This document shows positions 31,502 through 43,785 of a stretch of 64,000 bases of DNA, one piece after another. The notes under the pieces were generated by a model. That model ran no database searches. It saw only the letters and a program-made list of their open reading frames with translations, and had not been told where the DNA came from. The stretch is from Papilionanthe hookeriana x Papilionanthe teres. Lineage: Eukaryota; Streptophyta; Magnoliopsida; Asparagales; Orchidaceae. A program made the position numbers and the translations under genes. The stretch's first letter is position 1. Each line of letters starts with the position of its first letter. The DNA lies in NCBI GenBank assembly GCA_022702705.1, contig CM040428.1:59066155-59130154 (forward strand), given 5' to 3'.

Positions 31502-33894
31502 CTGAATATTAGCATATTTGAAAGTTAGAAATATGACACTTTTCTTAATACTTTTATAATCAAAGCCATCTGGCTATCAAAGGAGAAAAATATTTACACA
31601 CATACACACACATATATATATTATTTGTTGCATGCATCTGCTTGAATAGATAGCCAAATGCCCTCAAATGAAATCATATTTATAGTTGTCCGGTGCTATT
31701 CTCAAGGGCAAAATAGTTTTCTATCCAACATTTATTTATAGTTGACCTTCATTTGTTCTATATATTATAATTAGCTCTTAAAGAGTAAGATAAGAATCTA
31801 TGTTTTATTTTACAGCTTTCCTGATTTTAATTCAGCCTTATTATTTTCTTTTTAAAGCTTATTCATTAATATAATAATCAGAAATTCTTCCTAAGAAATT
31901 TTTTCTTGTGATGGACTCATTCAATTGTTGCCTTATTATGTATAAGAAATAAATCCATGCTTGAGGCATTCTATATCTTTTGGGGAGTTTGACAACCACA
32001 ATGCTGAAAATCAAATTTTAGCTTTTTGGATATCCTAAGAAAACATACTTATTTTCCATATATGATAGCCATGGCAAGGCTATGAGAGCTATATTTTATA
32101 TTTTAAAATATTACTTTTTGTTTGTCAAAATTAAGTAAAATTACATGGGCTCCTCAAATGAGGGTGAATTACATTTCTTGTACATCAAAAAGATGTTTAT
32201 ACCAGTCTTAATTAATCAACGACAATCTCATATTCAACATATGTTCAAATTGATGTACGTGAAAGTCAATTTTTTTATTAGTGTGAATATAGAATGATTA
32301 TCAGTTAATTTCTTCAAAAAAAATTTATGTGCACTATTAAATGTATATTTATTTATAAAACTATTTATTGTAGGCCATATCCATATGTTCAGCACAAGAA
32401 AATTTGAAGGGGAAGAAACCATCTATAAGGGAGATCAGATCAATTGGACGTATTAGAGGTCATATTTTACAGATGCCTTGAAGCAAGTTATGGTAAAACA
32501 GTCGCTTCATAAGTGCATGACCAAACTAGTGAGAGGCTCCACTGTTTACAATCTTTATCCACTGAGAACACAATTTTCTCTTGTGTAGAAGGAGTAAAAG
32601 AAAGGTTGAAGTGGAAAGGAGTGGGCAGTTAAGAGTAAATAAGCACTTTCCAATTAAGGGAAGGGAGGCGGGTAAGAATAGAGGAAAAAATACTCTATCA
32701 GGACACTAGGCGCAAAATTTATGTCCGAAGTCCAATGGGCATGTGCCACATGGAAAGTGGGTCTCACTTCTCTAAAAAACCTACCCAGCTAGCGTATTGT
32801 AGTGTAACTTACTTACCATGTGGCAAGTACTCTCTGGACTCCGGCTCTCAGAATAGAGGGGGAAGAATGAATATGAGGAAAAGAGGCTAGATCCATTAGA
32901 CACAGCCCAAAGGCCAGGCCTAGAAAAGATTTTCAACACAGAAGGTCAGGGTTTTGGGGATACTGACAAAATAAAGCAGAGGCGGGGAAAGACGAAACTC
33001 TGGTAGAGTGAAATGAAAACACTAGCAAGCGGTTTCTTCTCCAGTCGAATCCAATTTAAAAAATTATTGTAATTTTGTTAAAAAAAAAGAAGTTGAAAGT
33101 TGTTGCTAAAATATCATGACAAAATCATTGATAATACCAAAAAAAAAAAAAAAGAAAAAATTACATATTGAGACCATATTTTCTTGCTAGTGGTATTATT
33201 ATAATCAAAATTACTCGTGCATTAGTTTCATAAATAACTAAGTTCTAGATGCAACACGGAGTAAAATTATTGTGTTGCTCTTCCATTTGCGATTTGCATT
33301 ATTATAGTAAATACATAATCAAATGTAATTAGTGTTAATTTTAAAAATAATTAAAATTCAGAAGCTATGCATATAATCGCCGGTTTATTTTAAATATCAC
33401 TGTAGAATAAATTTTCAATTATGAATGTGACTACTCGCTTTGACCTTCAAATATGCTATTTAGGAATACCAACCGTTTGATGATAGTTTTAAATAATAAA
33501 AAAAGTTTAAACAATTTCTCGACTCTAAAATATTTTAATAATATTTAAATGTCATCCATTTTGCTCAATAACCATAGTTAGCCACTGCATCTCGCTTAAA
33601 AACATAAATGAATTCATCTATATGTTCTTAAGAGAATATGACGTGTAGATCGAGTTTGTATGCATACAGATCCTACGTACAACATGTTGTACACTGTCAT
33701 ACACATTAATCTACATGCATGCAAACTTCATACGTAATATGTTATACTATAAGCAATATACCTGCTCTCTTAGGAATTGATTTCCAGTTGCCTACACCAT
33801 TGTTCTTAATATAGCTGGTGAGCAAAGCATCCTCTCTTGGTGTCCATGGCCCCTGATGTAGCCCCACCTTCGAGCAGCATGGAGCCCTTCCCAT
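30822..33894 (-). CDS. R2R3-MYB transcription factor, two exons, flavonoid-type R3 with bHLH-interaction motif
   Basis: Exon 1 33894-33762 (133 bp, the usual first-exon length of plant R2R3-MYBs), intron 31502-33761 (donor GTATAT, acceptor TTCAG), exon 2 31501-30822. Product 270 residues. MGRAPCCSK start; R2 has Trp17, Trp37, Trp57; R3 has Ile70 in place of the first Trp, then Trp89 and Trp108. The bHLH-contact signature [DE]Lx2[RK]x3Lx6Lx3R is complete (D76 L77 R80 L84 L91 R95). GRTDNEIKNYWNSHL follows, then 11 Asn (143-153), KIYAPKPTRIEP (170-181) and an acidic C-terminus. By family knowledge it is a nuclear DNA-binding regulator; the motif set resembles TT2/C1-type activators of anthocyanin or proanthocyanidin genes. 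I see no EAR repressor motif. The usual second intron (after LLGN in R3) is absent. Subgroup assignment is inference. Confidence 0.93.
31177..31208. repeat. (TTA)n microsatellite inside the MYB coding exon
   Basis: Ten AAT codons plus an adjoining AAC, read on the minus strand, encode 11 consecutive Asn. An in-frame trinucleotide repeat whose length is likely to vary between alleles. Confidence 0.9.
32684..32866. mobile_element. Diverged copy of the 54-kb foldback MITE
   Basis: GAAAAAATACTCTATCAGGAC at the left, inner arms TGCCACATGGAAAGT and ACTTACTTACCATGTGGCA inverted, and AGCGTATTG in the centre as at 54.14 kb. Lies in the region between the MYB exons. Confidence 0.5.
33677..33692. other. 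Perfect 16-bp palindrome in MYB intron 1
   Basis: GTACAACATGTTGTAC, about 70 bp inside the intron from the exon 1 donor. No known role. Confidence 0.6.
33762..33894 (-). CDS. MYB exon 1 (residues 1-44, most of R2)
   Basis: The ATG at 33894 is chosen because MGRAPCC is the near-invariant start of this family. The frame is open further upstream to 33966, but those 24 residues look like untranslated leader and overlap the TATA box. The exon ends GCA-G|GTATAT, splitting the Gly45 codon. Confidence 0.93.
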
Positions 33895-33956
33895 CTCTAG
33901 ATTATACTTTCCAAGAGCTGCTTCAGTGAGGCAAAGACATGGAACCTTCGAGCCCC

Positions 33957-33963
33957 ATTTATA
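33957..33963 (-). promoter_or_regulatory. Probable TATA box of the MYB gene
   Basis: TATAAAT read on the minus strand, about 63-70 bp upstream of the MYB ATG, which would place transcription start some 30-40 bp before the ATG. Position and sequence fit; not tested. Confidence 0.55.
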
Positions 33964-34065
33964 CAAAATGAAATCTGATTCACTTCAATGAGCTTAGAAT
34001 TGACTGTTTGAATAGAAAGGGATTATATATTATTCTTCTGAATTTTCTCTGAAGCTCAAGTACCC

Positions 34066-34084
34066 GTCAACATTGGTTGTTGAC
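34066..34084. promoter_or_regulatory. Inverted W-box pair with central CCAAT upstream of the MYB gene
   Basis: GTCAACATTGGTTGTTGAC: two TTGAC cores in opposite orientation around CCAAT (on the minus strand), about 105-125 bp upstream of the TATA box. WRKY factors bind TTGAC cores (family knowledge). Regulation of this gene by them is inference. Confidence 0.35.
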
Positions 34085-34410
34085 CCTCGGATCGAACTGT
34101 GGATATCGGCTATACTTTTCTATGTAAGCAAGAAGCAAGATGTTTGTAATATGACATGTGGCTGAGAGAAGGAGAGGAGAGGAGATGGAAGTCGCCACGG
34201 CAGCGTTGGATGGTGGTTGTAATATTCTGCGTGGAGCTGAAGGCGTCGACTGTTGTCTTGTTTTGTGGTAAAAGTATATATTATGCTGATGAGGTTTTCT
34301 TTTAAGACGTAATTATTGAAAATGAGTTTTAATTTTGTTGGATGATAGTTTGTGCCATTTAGTTCTTTTTTTATGTATAAGTTATAGTCATTTGACTTAT
34401 CCTAAGATTC

Positions 34411-34412
<2 letters not shown>

Positions 34413-34478
<66 letters not shown>
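34413..34478. repeat. (TA)n microsatellite upstream of the MYB gene
   Basis: About 30 TA units with one CA interruption, some 450 bp upstream of the MYB TATA box. Confidence 0.95.
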
Positions 34479-34929
34479 ACAATTTCTCATGTATTACACA
34501 CTTTTAAAAAAATAAACATTCTAATTAAAATTTGAACAAAATATGCTAAAATAAAGTTTTTTCATAGTTTAAATTTACGGTGAAATAAAAAATTGTACTA
34601 TATATTTTTTAATCAGTTTGGCAAAATTATATTGAGTATGATCACATTATTGATTAGTTGTCAAAAAGAGATTTAACGGAAGGTTTAATGTTGTTTGGCC
34701 TAGTGATTCATTCCTATGCCCCCAATATGAAGTTAAGAATTATATCCCCAGTGTTCATGTTGTTGTTCTCATCTTTAAAATAATAGTAATAATAATAAGT
34801 GTATATTTGGAAAATTTAAGAGGATAGAGAGATGACACATTAAAGTTGTGAACAATACAAAGTTAACCTAAATATTTAACAAATGATTTATCTTGGGAAC
34901 AATCAATCCGCAAAAGCAAGCAATGGATG

Positions 34930-36070
34930 ATATTGATTATAAGATTAGAATGTTGGTTTAGTTCTCAAACTAAATTATATTCATTTGTATGGCATCCATC
35001 TTTTTGAAGAGTAGGAGAGAAAAAGTGAAGTAGCATATTTAAACAAAAAAGAAATCATATGCTACATTAAGTGGGTCAACTAGCTAATTCTAAATATGCT
35101 ATAAAAAGAGATGAAAATTATTCCACTATATGAGAAAGAAGATGGCTATAAGTCTTATATTTATAAAACAACCTCATTATGTCTAATAAGTTATAATACA
35201 AAAACTCTTGACAAAATTAGAATTTATCACATATCAATAAACATTCAATATTGTGTTCAATGTAGTTACTTTGTTGATAAGACATGGTCATATGGTGGAT
35301 AATATTGTAGGTGGTACATGTAATCAATATTTAATAATAGTAGGTATAGTAGGACATGCGATAGCTGGGAGACAGCCAAAGCCACATGTTCAAAATCAAA
35401 TGATTACATTAATGGAGGAAAATTTTGATTTATAAGAGTAATGATGATTCATGACAAGAGATATATAATATAAAATTATGAGAAATCATTTGGGAACTAC
35501 TGTTGCTCTTAATGAGAGGAAGGATCATAGAGACTCTTATGTGGCTAGTGTAAATGGATAGTTTTGGTTCGTAGGTCTAGTTCTCAAGTTAGGTTACTTT
35601 CACACATATGACGTCCATCCTTTTCAGATAAGTATATAGTTTAGTTTCTAAGCTAGGTTTCTTTTACATATAAGACAATTATCCTTCTAGAGAGTAGATG
35701 AACAAAGTTAAAGTAGAAGATTTAGAAAAAAAAATAAAGAGAAAGAAATACTATACAAATATTTTTTGTTGGTCAACTAGTTGATTATACACATACTATA
35801 AGAAGATTGAGGGAAATTATTCCAATACATGAGAAAGAAGATGATTACAGGTCTTTTAATATAAGACTCTCTCGTTATCTATATAGAGTATGTCACAATT
35901 CAAAAACTTTTACTAAAATTGAGTTTATCTCACATCAATGAACATCTATTATTGTGATTTATATAATCACTTTGTCGCTTGGACATGATTCGTAATGTAG
36001 ATAGTGATGTAAGGGGTAAACATGATCAATATCTAAAATGTAATAGTCGGCACAATATGACATGACTAGA
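34930..36070 (+). repeat. Diverged tandem duplication of about 0.6 kb
   Basis: 34955-35390 and about 35565-36065 share, in order, TAGTTCTCAA, CATCCATC, GTCAACTAG, AAATTATTCCA-TA-ATGAGAA, AACTCTTGACAAAATT, CACAT-TCAAT-AACAT and GATCAATAT. Strand and origin unknown. Confidence 0.65.
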
Positions 36071-37769
36071 GAGGTAATCACATGCTAAATCAAGTCATGT
36101 ATGTCATGGATTAGATTTGGTTTCGATGAATCATAAGTTTTTTATGTTCAATCCGAACTTGAGCTTAGCTTTTACATGTGCTCATATTTAACTTAGATTT
36201 TTTAATGTTCATATGTGATTTATACTTGGCTTGCTTATTTAATTAAACAGGATAAAATTTTGAATAAATATGATTATTTATTTCAAAATAAAAATCTATT
36301 TGAATTAAAATTTTCATATAAAACTAGTAAATATACAATTTATATCATGCATGCGATTTTTCTCTTAAAAACAAGAACAACTTAACACAAATCCGAGTCC
36401 TACTACAATCTAATTAATCCTACCATTGTTCAATAATTTATAAAAATATATTTTAGCATCTTCATCCCATGCAATGCTTCATTAAATTGGATGTAACACA
36501 AATAATATCATTTATTATTTATTTGGTAAAATTATAATTTCTGTTAAAATTGGCTCAAAAGATAAATCATATAAGTTTTTTTTTTTTTAAAAAAATAAAG
36601 GATTCTTTTATTAAAATATAAGACATTTTTAAGTTTATAATTGAATAGCTCTGATAGTTATAGTAAGTTTTCATACAACAAAAAATATTACTATATTTAT
36701 TTAAATCATATAAATCATTGTCTTCGAACATTTTTTATGTGAAGCATGCTTCAAGAAAACTCAAAAAATGGAGTCTATGTTTAAATTCAAATAGCTACAC
36801 TAAATTAAAAGCTAAAAAGTTCCCGGTGGCAATCGAACTTCTATATGATTTGCAATCTATATGCATGTGAGGATCTATTAGGTTTCCTAGCATCACCTCT
36901 TTCATTTTGACTATAAAGAATACATAACTTATACTTAATTCCTTCAACTAGTTGGTCATGAGTAATTCTTGTTCAAATTTCACCAAAGATTGAACACTTG
37001 AAGATTTAACCATTCCCATAACTATCTTCAACATGGATTCTACTTGATTTTGTTTACTGTATCTATATGTAGTTTTCGAGCTAAGAGTGAGACTCACATA
37101 GTTATGATTCTAGAAAATTACTTATAATTTGCTCAAGTTTCAGGAGTTTTCCTTCTGCTTTCACATCATACAACCCATTCATACAAGGATGATCATATAT
37201 TTTCAACAAACATTAATTTGACTGACAATATGAATTCAAATAAAACTTTTTGTCCTTGTTAAGTAAACAATAATTGAATGAGCTATCTCACATTTTATTG
37301 GTGAGAAAAGTGATGCCATAATACACATTTACAAGGAAAAATAAGTGCAGTTTTCTTCTTCATAGTGGGTTAGTAGTCTTGTCCATCCCTATATTTTCCA
37401 CAGATATTCAAAAAGTTAATCCAACATGATTGCAAGTAATCAAAAGAGAGAAATTAATGCCGCCAATGTGTGAAAAATACACATTTTATTTATTTGATCT
37501 TTGTCTTATCTCCACCTTTTATGTTTTGTAATAAATAATCATATCTCCAATTCAAATGATGACATTGTGTTGAGAAATTTCTCCAGACCTGAAATAGATG
37601 GGTGCATGAATCAAGACTTCGAAATATGTGTTATGACTAGATTAATTTGCATCAGAATTGCTTGACAGAAAAGATTCAAGGGAGACTTTAATAAAATTTG
37701 GACTTGATTGAAATTTACTCAAGATGAATATGTGGTTACTAGTAAAATATGACTTTGATAGCGGCGGAT
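36071..37769. other. AT-rich intergenic DNA, nothing recognised
   Basis: Short ORFs only, no repeat shared with the rest of the window noticed. Confidence 0.5.
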
Positions 37770-37772
37770 TAA

Positions 37773-37970
37773 GGGTGCGTTTGGGGCAGCTTGTGCTTAT
37801 CCAGATAAGTTGTTTATTTGGAGACGCGGACTGTGTGGTTGACTCGCGTTCCACGTTCAGTGTAAAAAACCAACGGTCTTTTTGGATAAGCTACTCAAAC
37901 GTAGTTTCCAAACAGAGAGACGACGTTTTCAAAATGTCGCCGCAACGGATAAGCTGCCTCAAATGAATCC
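37773..37970. mobile_element. MITE of the same family as 11358-11530
   Basis: GGGTGCGTTTGGGGCAGC ... GCTGCCTCAAATGAATCC, flanked by TAA (37970-72 boundary and 37971-37973). Shares the CAGCTTGTGCTTATCC and GATAAGCTGC words with the 11.36-kb copy. Exact left edge uncertain by one base. Confidence 0.7.
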
Positions 37971-38439
37971 TAAGTCAACTAACTTTATGTAATATTGCTA
38001 TGAATTAGATTATAGTTAGATGTATTTATTTATATATAAATGTTCTTGCCTATAAATTTATATGTTTGCATGTATGCAGAATTCATTGTTCTATGTGAAA
38101 TGATGTACATGGAAATTATGTTAAGCTAGTTAGGATAGTAATGAAACATTGAGAAAAGATTAAGGGATGAAGAGAATAACCACAAAAATAAATCTCAATC
38201 AGAACACAAAATTATATTGTTGGATGAGATTCACCTGTATCCATGGTTGCATACAGATCCAATATCACACTAAGCCTTTAAAAATGTACATGGAGGAGAT
38301 TGCACTTCATCTATATAAAAATACCAATTTGAACATGTTGACAACTGCTAGGGGACAAAAAATCCTATCATGTAGATGAGGGCTAGAGGTGGTGCTACAA
38401 GAGCTTCTTACTCTCTTTCCTTCTCTCTTCCTCACATTT

Positions 38440-39440
38440 TTTTAATGGGTCATCAACTATATTTATCTTTTGAAACAAATCTTGAGGCATTTGGCAAGGA
38501 TCTCGAGATATTTTTTTGAGCTAGAAATGTTCATATTCAAATTAAATTATCAAGAGATCTAATTTCAATAAACTTATTGTCAAACTGACCATCTAGACAA
38601 GACGAACCTGATGACACCAAAATTGATCCAATTTGAGTCCAATCAAGCCTGGATCAAGCCATTGAACAACATTTGCAGGCTTTGGGTAGTTGGTTGGAAT
38701 GTCAAATCCAAATTTGACATACCTAAAATCAAATTGAGCATTACGATAAGAGGAATTCAATGAGTCAAAGCTCTTAATCCTAAATTAATTAAAGTCTCAA
38801 AGTATTATAATAAACCTCAATGATCAAGTTGAAAAACATGGGTTGTTCGATAAGCAGACTATAGGATTTATTTATCAAATGACCAACACGCCCCTTCCGT
38901 AAATCTTATAAATTACCTCCATTCTCTTCACTTGCGGGAGAGAAGGAGATGAAGGGGAGTCTAATTCCAGCTATATTCCGGAAAACTGATGATAATTTCG
39001 GGCCTCCATAACCGCCGACCACCATCAACTATCACCTGTCGACCATCGTCAACTATTGTCGATCGCCCTCTACTTACCACTGTTGCTGGACTTTCTTGTA
39101 TAACAAAGTACTCTTTTGAGAAATGAAATACTCTTTCAAGTAACAAAGTTTTCTGTTGATTAACGAAATATTCTATGGAGTAGCAAAGTACTTTGTTGAG
39201 TAATGAAGTATACTGTTGATTAACGAAGTATTCTGTCAAGTAACTAAGTAATTTGTGGAGTAAGGAATTATCATGTAATGTAATGAAGAACTCCATTGAG
39301 TAACGAAGTATTACAATTACTACGCAATGATGTACATCAAACACAATGTATTACAAATCTGGTGATAACTCCCGAGGGAATCTACTCTCGAGTGTTGTAT
39401 TCATAATACATAAGCATAGAGAGGTACTTGTATCTTGTGA
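38440..39440 (+). repeat. 0.9-1-kb dispersed repeat, copy A
   Basis: GCATTTGGCAAGGATCTCGAG ... AAAATTGATCCAATTTGAGT ... CTTATAAATTACCTCC ... CAAAG minisatellite ... ACATCAAACACAATGTATTA. LTR-like: it has a TATA-like word and a CT-rich stretch after it. Confidence 0.65.
39105..39315 (+). repeat. About 20-bp CAAAGTA minisatellite in copy A
   Basis: Ten or so units of the form GAGTAACAAAGTACTCTGTT. Confidence 0.8.
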
Positions 39441-39899
39441 AATCATTATTAATAAACATCAATATCCTTATTTATTTATTTCTTTAAAAAATAAGCAAAG
39501 GTGTTCATGCATGATCTGAAAGTTCTCCTGTTAGAAATCTTGTGAAATCATCATGTCATGTGGTTTCTGTGTAAGGGAATGAGTGATCCATGGGTCATGT
39601 GATGTGCAGTTTGATCCAAGGATTGGATGACTGACCTAGCCTATGGTTCCGTTCAATCCTACCCTTGTACCCCACCTAACCCAGCCCAAGCTAGCAGCCA
39701 TGGAAACCACCCATGATGTGGGCACATTTAACCTCTCTTCCATGCATTCAATGTCTGTCGTCATCGTCTACCACCACCCACCGCCAACCTTCTCAAAATT
39801 TTTTGAATTCCTTATCATTTTTTTTAAATGAAACTAACTAAATCACATGAAAATAAGGAGGCAAATGAAGCATCATTAAATAATTTACTATTTTCACGA

Positions 39900-40680
39900 A
39901 TCTCAAGTCATTAGAAATGGATCTTGAGACATTTTTAGTAAGAAATATTCTAATTCAAATTAATAATTAGTCAGAGCTCTGATTTCAACAAACTTACTAT
40001 CAAACTAACGCTCTCAATAAGATGAACCCAATGATGCCAAAATTGATCCAATTTGAGTCCAATTAAGCTCTGATCATACCATTGAATCTCATTTGGAGGC
40101 TTTGAGAAGTTAGTTGGAAGTTCAAGTGAACTTTGAATTCAATGGATCTATAGTTAAACCGAGTGTCTTGATAAGAGGAATCCATCGAGCCTATGATTTC
40201 TTAATTTTGTGGTCTTTAAGACCCTTAAATTTTTAAAAAATTCTTTATAATCAAGTGGAATCAACATAGGCTATTGGTCAGGTGATTATTTGACTTATTA
40301 ACTAACTGTCCAAAATACTCCACCTCTGGAGCCTATAAATAAACCCTCTCTCTTCACATGAGGGAAAAATGAAAAAGAAGAGATGTGTAGTTACAATGTT
40401 ATTTTGGACCAAAGATCTAATGATAACTTCTGGTCTTCATAGTTGCTTACTATCGATGACCACTGCAGGATGGTCACCATCAACCATTGTCGGACGCCTC
40501 TTGCTCATCGCCATTGGTAGACTTTGTTGGTAAATACATACTCTGTTGTGTAATGAAGTATTTTGTTGAGTAATGAAGAATGTTGTTGAGTAAAGAAGTA
40601 TTTTGTAGAGTACCAAATTACTCTGTCGATTAATGAAGTACCGTGTTTAGTAACAAAGTAGCATGAAGTGACTGTTGACC
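39900..40680 (+). repeat. Dispersed repeat, copy B, left part
   Basis: Follows copy A block by block (ATGATGCCAAAATTGATCCA, CCTATAAATAAACCC, then the CAAAGTA minisatellite at 40530-40660) and breaks off inside the minisatellite where the 80-bp array begins. Confidence 0.65.
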
Positions 40681-40689
40681 TCATTTTAC

Positions 40690-42215
40690 AATGAGTCAAT
40701 GCCCTTTTGACCTAAAAAGTCGACATTGGTCAAAATGGTCAAGCCGAATCCAGTGACCAACCACTGTTGACCCAAAGGTCACCCTTATGACCTAAAAAGT
40801 CAACATGGGTCAAAATGATCAAACGGACCAGTGACCTGACCACTGTTGACCCCATAGGTCACCCTTATGACATAAAAGTCAACATTGGTCAAAATGGTCA
40901 AACCGGACCCAGTGACCAACCCTGTTGACCCCATAGGTCACCTTTATGACCTAAAAAGTCAACATTGGTCAAAATGGTCAAACCAGACCCAATGACCAAC
41001 CCTGTTGACCCCATTGGTCAACATTATGACCTAAAAAGTTAACTTTGGTCAAAATGATCAAACCAGAATGATCAACCCTGTTGACCCATGCGTCGCCCTT
41101 ATGACCTAAAAAGTCAACATTGGTCGAAATGGTCAAACCGGACCTAATGACTAACCCCGTTGACCCTATAGTCAACATTTTGACTAAAAAGTCAACTATG
41201 GTCAAATTGGTCAAACCAGACCTAATGATCTACTTTGATTGACCCCATAGTCAACCTTATGACCTAAAAAGTCAACTTTAGTCAAATTGGTCAAACCGGA
41301 CCTAATGACTACCACTGTTGACCCCATAGGTCAACCTTATGACCTAAAAAGTCAACTTTGATCAAGCTGGTCAAACCAGAACTAATGACTACCACTGTTG
41401 ACCCATAGGTCAACCTTATGACCTAAAAAGTTAACTTTGGTCAAACTGGTCAAACCAGACCTAATGACCTACCCTATTGACCCCATAGGTCAACCTTATG
41501 ACCTAAAAAGTCAACTTTGGTCAAATTGGTCAAACCAGACCTAATGACCTACCCTGTTGACCCCATAAGTCAACCTTATGACCTAAAAAGTCAACTTTGG
41601 TCAAATTGGTCAAACCAGACCCAATGACCTACCCTGTTGACCCCTTGGGTCAACCTTTTAACCTAAAAAGTCAACTATGGTCAAATTGGTCAAACCAGAC
41701 CTAATGACCTACCCTGTTGACCCCATAGGTCAACCTTATGACCTAAAAAGTCAACTATGGTCAAATTGATCAAACCAGACCCAATGACCTACCCTGTTGA
41801 CCCCATAGGTCAGCCTTATGACCTAAAAAGTCAACTATTTTCAAATTTGTCAAACCATACCCAATGACCTACCCTGTTAACCCCATAGGTCAACCTTTTG
41901 ACCTAAAAAGTCAACTATGGTCAAATTGGTCAAACCAGACCTAATGACCTACCCTGTTGACCCCATAGGTCAACCTTATGACCTAAAAAGTCAACTATGG
42001 TCAAATTGGTCAAACCAGACCTAATGACCTACCATGTTGACCCCATATGTCAACCTTATGACCTAAAAAGTTAACTTTGGTCAAACTGGTCAAACCAGAC
42101 CTAATGACCTACCCTGTTGACCCCATAGGTCAACCTTATGACCTAAAAAGTCAACTTTGGTCAAATTGGTCAAACCAGACCTAATGACCAATCTTGTTGA
42201 CCCATAAGTCAACCT
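40690..42215 (+). repeat. 80-bp tandem array rich in W-box cores
   Basis: About 19 units of GACCCCATAGGTCAACCTTA + TGACCTAAAAAGTCAACTTT + GGTCAAATTGGTCAAACCAG + ACCTAATGACCTACCCTGTT. Each unit has several TTGAC/GTCAA cores and the dyad GTTGACC-ccata-GGTCAAC. Period is exactly 80 bp in the best-kept part, looser at the left. Confidence 0.95.
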
Positions 42216-43129
42216 TTTCACTCAATGACACATTTAAAACTCCACAATGACAAAATCACAAGTACTGTACATTTTAAAATTAAATTGATCAATTTGGGTG
42301 ACTTAGGTCAACTTAGGTCAAAATTGATCAACACTTATCTATTTTGATTAAAATAGATAAAAATGAAATAAAAATAACAAAATTAATCAAATAATTAATT
42401 TCAAAATTATTTTGATTAATTAAAATGATTAATGATTTAATTTTCAATATTTTAATTAAATGACATAATTAATTAAAATGAAAATTAAATTAAAATCATA
42501 AAATCATAAAAATGATAAAATTAATCAATTAATTAAATTGAAATTATTTTCAATTAATTAAATTGAAATTATTTTCAATTAATAAATTGATTAATAAAAT
42601 ATTTTCCAACAATTTTAATTAATAAAATAATTAATTAAAATGGGAAATTAAAAAGAAATGAAATGACATATAACATTCTCATAATTAATTGGGCTAAACT
42701 CATCTTAAGGCTTAATTAAGCTCACATTAAGACCACTTAGCCATGGGTTAATACCCATCATGATGCATGGGGTGAGGTGTCACTCTCTCCTTCACCCTAA
42801 GCCTCATTTATCCATGAGGTGGCTGGCCAACATGAGGCCTCACCACCCACCTCCCAAGCCATACAATGGAAGGAAAACCATGCATGAAACCCTCCCCCCT
42901 TATCATGGTTAGAAGCAATGATGAGGGATGAGCTTGTGTGTCACCATTTGCCAAGCTTAAGAGATGAGGTGTAAGCTCCCTAAGAAGAGTAGAGGCAGCT
43001 CATCATGGAAAACTTAGGGAGAAGCATCAATGCCTATCTTCAGCCAATTCCTTCACCCAATGGGCTGTTAGAGGAGGTAACTACTCCCCTAGAACATCCT
43101 AAGCTAAGCTATAACCTCCCCTTCCTATA

Positions 43130-43147
43130 AATAAGACCCCATGGCCG
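43130..43147 (+). promoter_or_regulatory. Possible TATA element in LTR-like DNA
   Basis: CCTATAAATAAGACCCCATG, followed by a purine-rich leader and AAGGTATGG (donor-like, about 43445). Resembles a retroelement promoter-leader. Position approximate. Confidence 0.3.
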
Positions 43148-43654
43148 AAACTAGCAAGAAGAAGAAAAAAATTAGGGAGAACTATAGGCTGCCTAAATCC
43201 ACCTGCTCCCAACATAAAAAGTCTTCCTAAGAGTCCCAACAATCTTTTAGGATCAAATCCAAGCAATAGTTTGAGCCTATTTGAGCCTATTTGACCAAAT
43301 TTCAAAACATGCCCTAATTTAGGCACTTCTTCAAAATTCCTCCCCAAGCCCGACTTCTGGATCAAATTGCTGCAGAAATAACCTGCTATTGGAGTCCTAG
43401 AAGGCAACCATAAGATCTGATCTAGCTTGATTTGCTTGTGGCAAAGGTATGGAATTTTTCTTTACAAAATAAATCGTATTTTCGACATATCATGTGTTAT
43501 ACTAGTCCAGAAGTGTATCATCACCGTATGGATGGATACTTCTCATCCAGATGATCATTTAAAAAAAAATCACTCAATTTCATCAAGAAATGAGTGAGAT
43601 ATTGATTTTTGAAGTTTAATGTTTTGAGAATTTTCAGATTTTTGGCCGAATTTT

Positions 43655-43785
43655 CTCCGCCGTCCGATCCCGCGCTTTAGGAACGGACGGCGCTGATCTC
43701 TTCCCCTTGATGTCCGCTGTTCGGGCGCCCGCAGCGGATCCTCCCGCTCGTTCGACGCGTATGAGGACACGCGTCGAACGGCAGT
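43655..43785. other. GC-rich island with two perfect hairpins
   Basis: CGCCGTCCG ... CGGACGGCG (about 43659-43692) and a 12-bp stem CGTTCGACGCGT (43749-43760), loop ATGAGGAC, ACGCGTCGAACG (43769-43780). CpG-rich in otherwise A+T-rich DNA. Confidence 0.85.

Noticed and set aside
33895..33966. Upstream Met extending the MYB protein by 24 residues
   Set aside because: MGRAPCC is the conserved family start, and the extension overlaps the probable TATA box.
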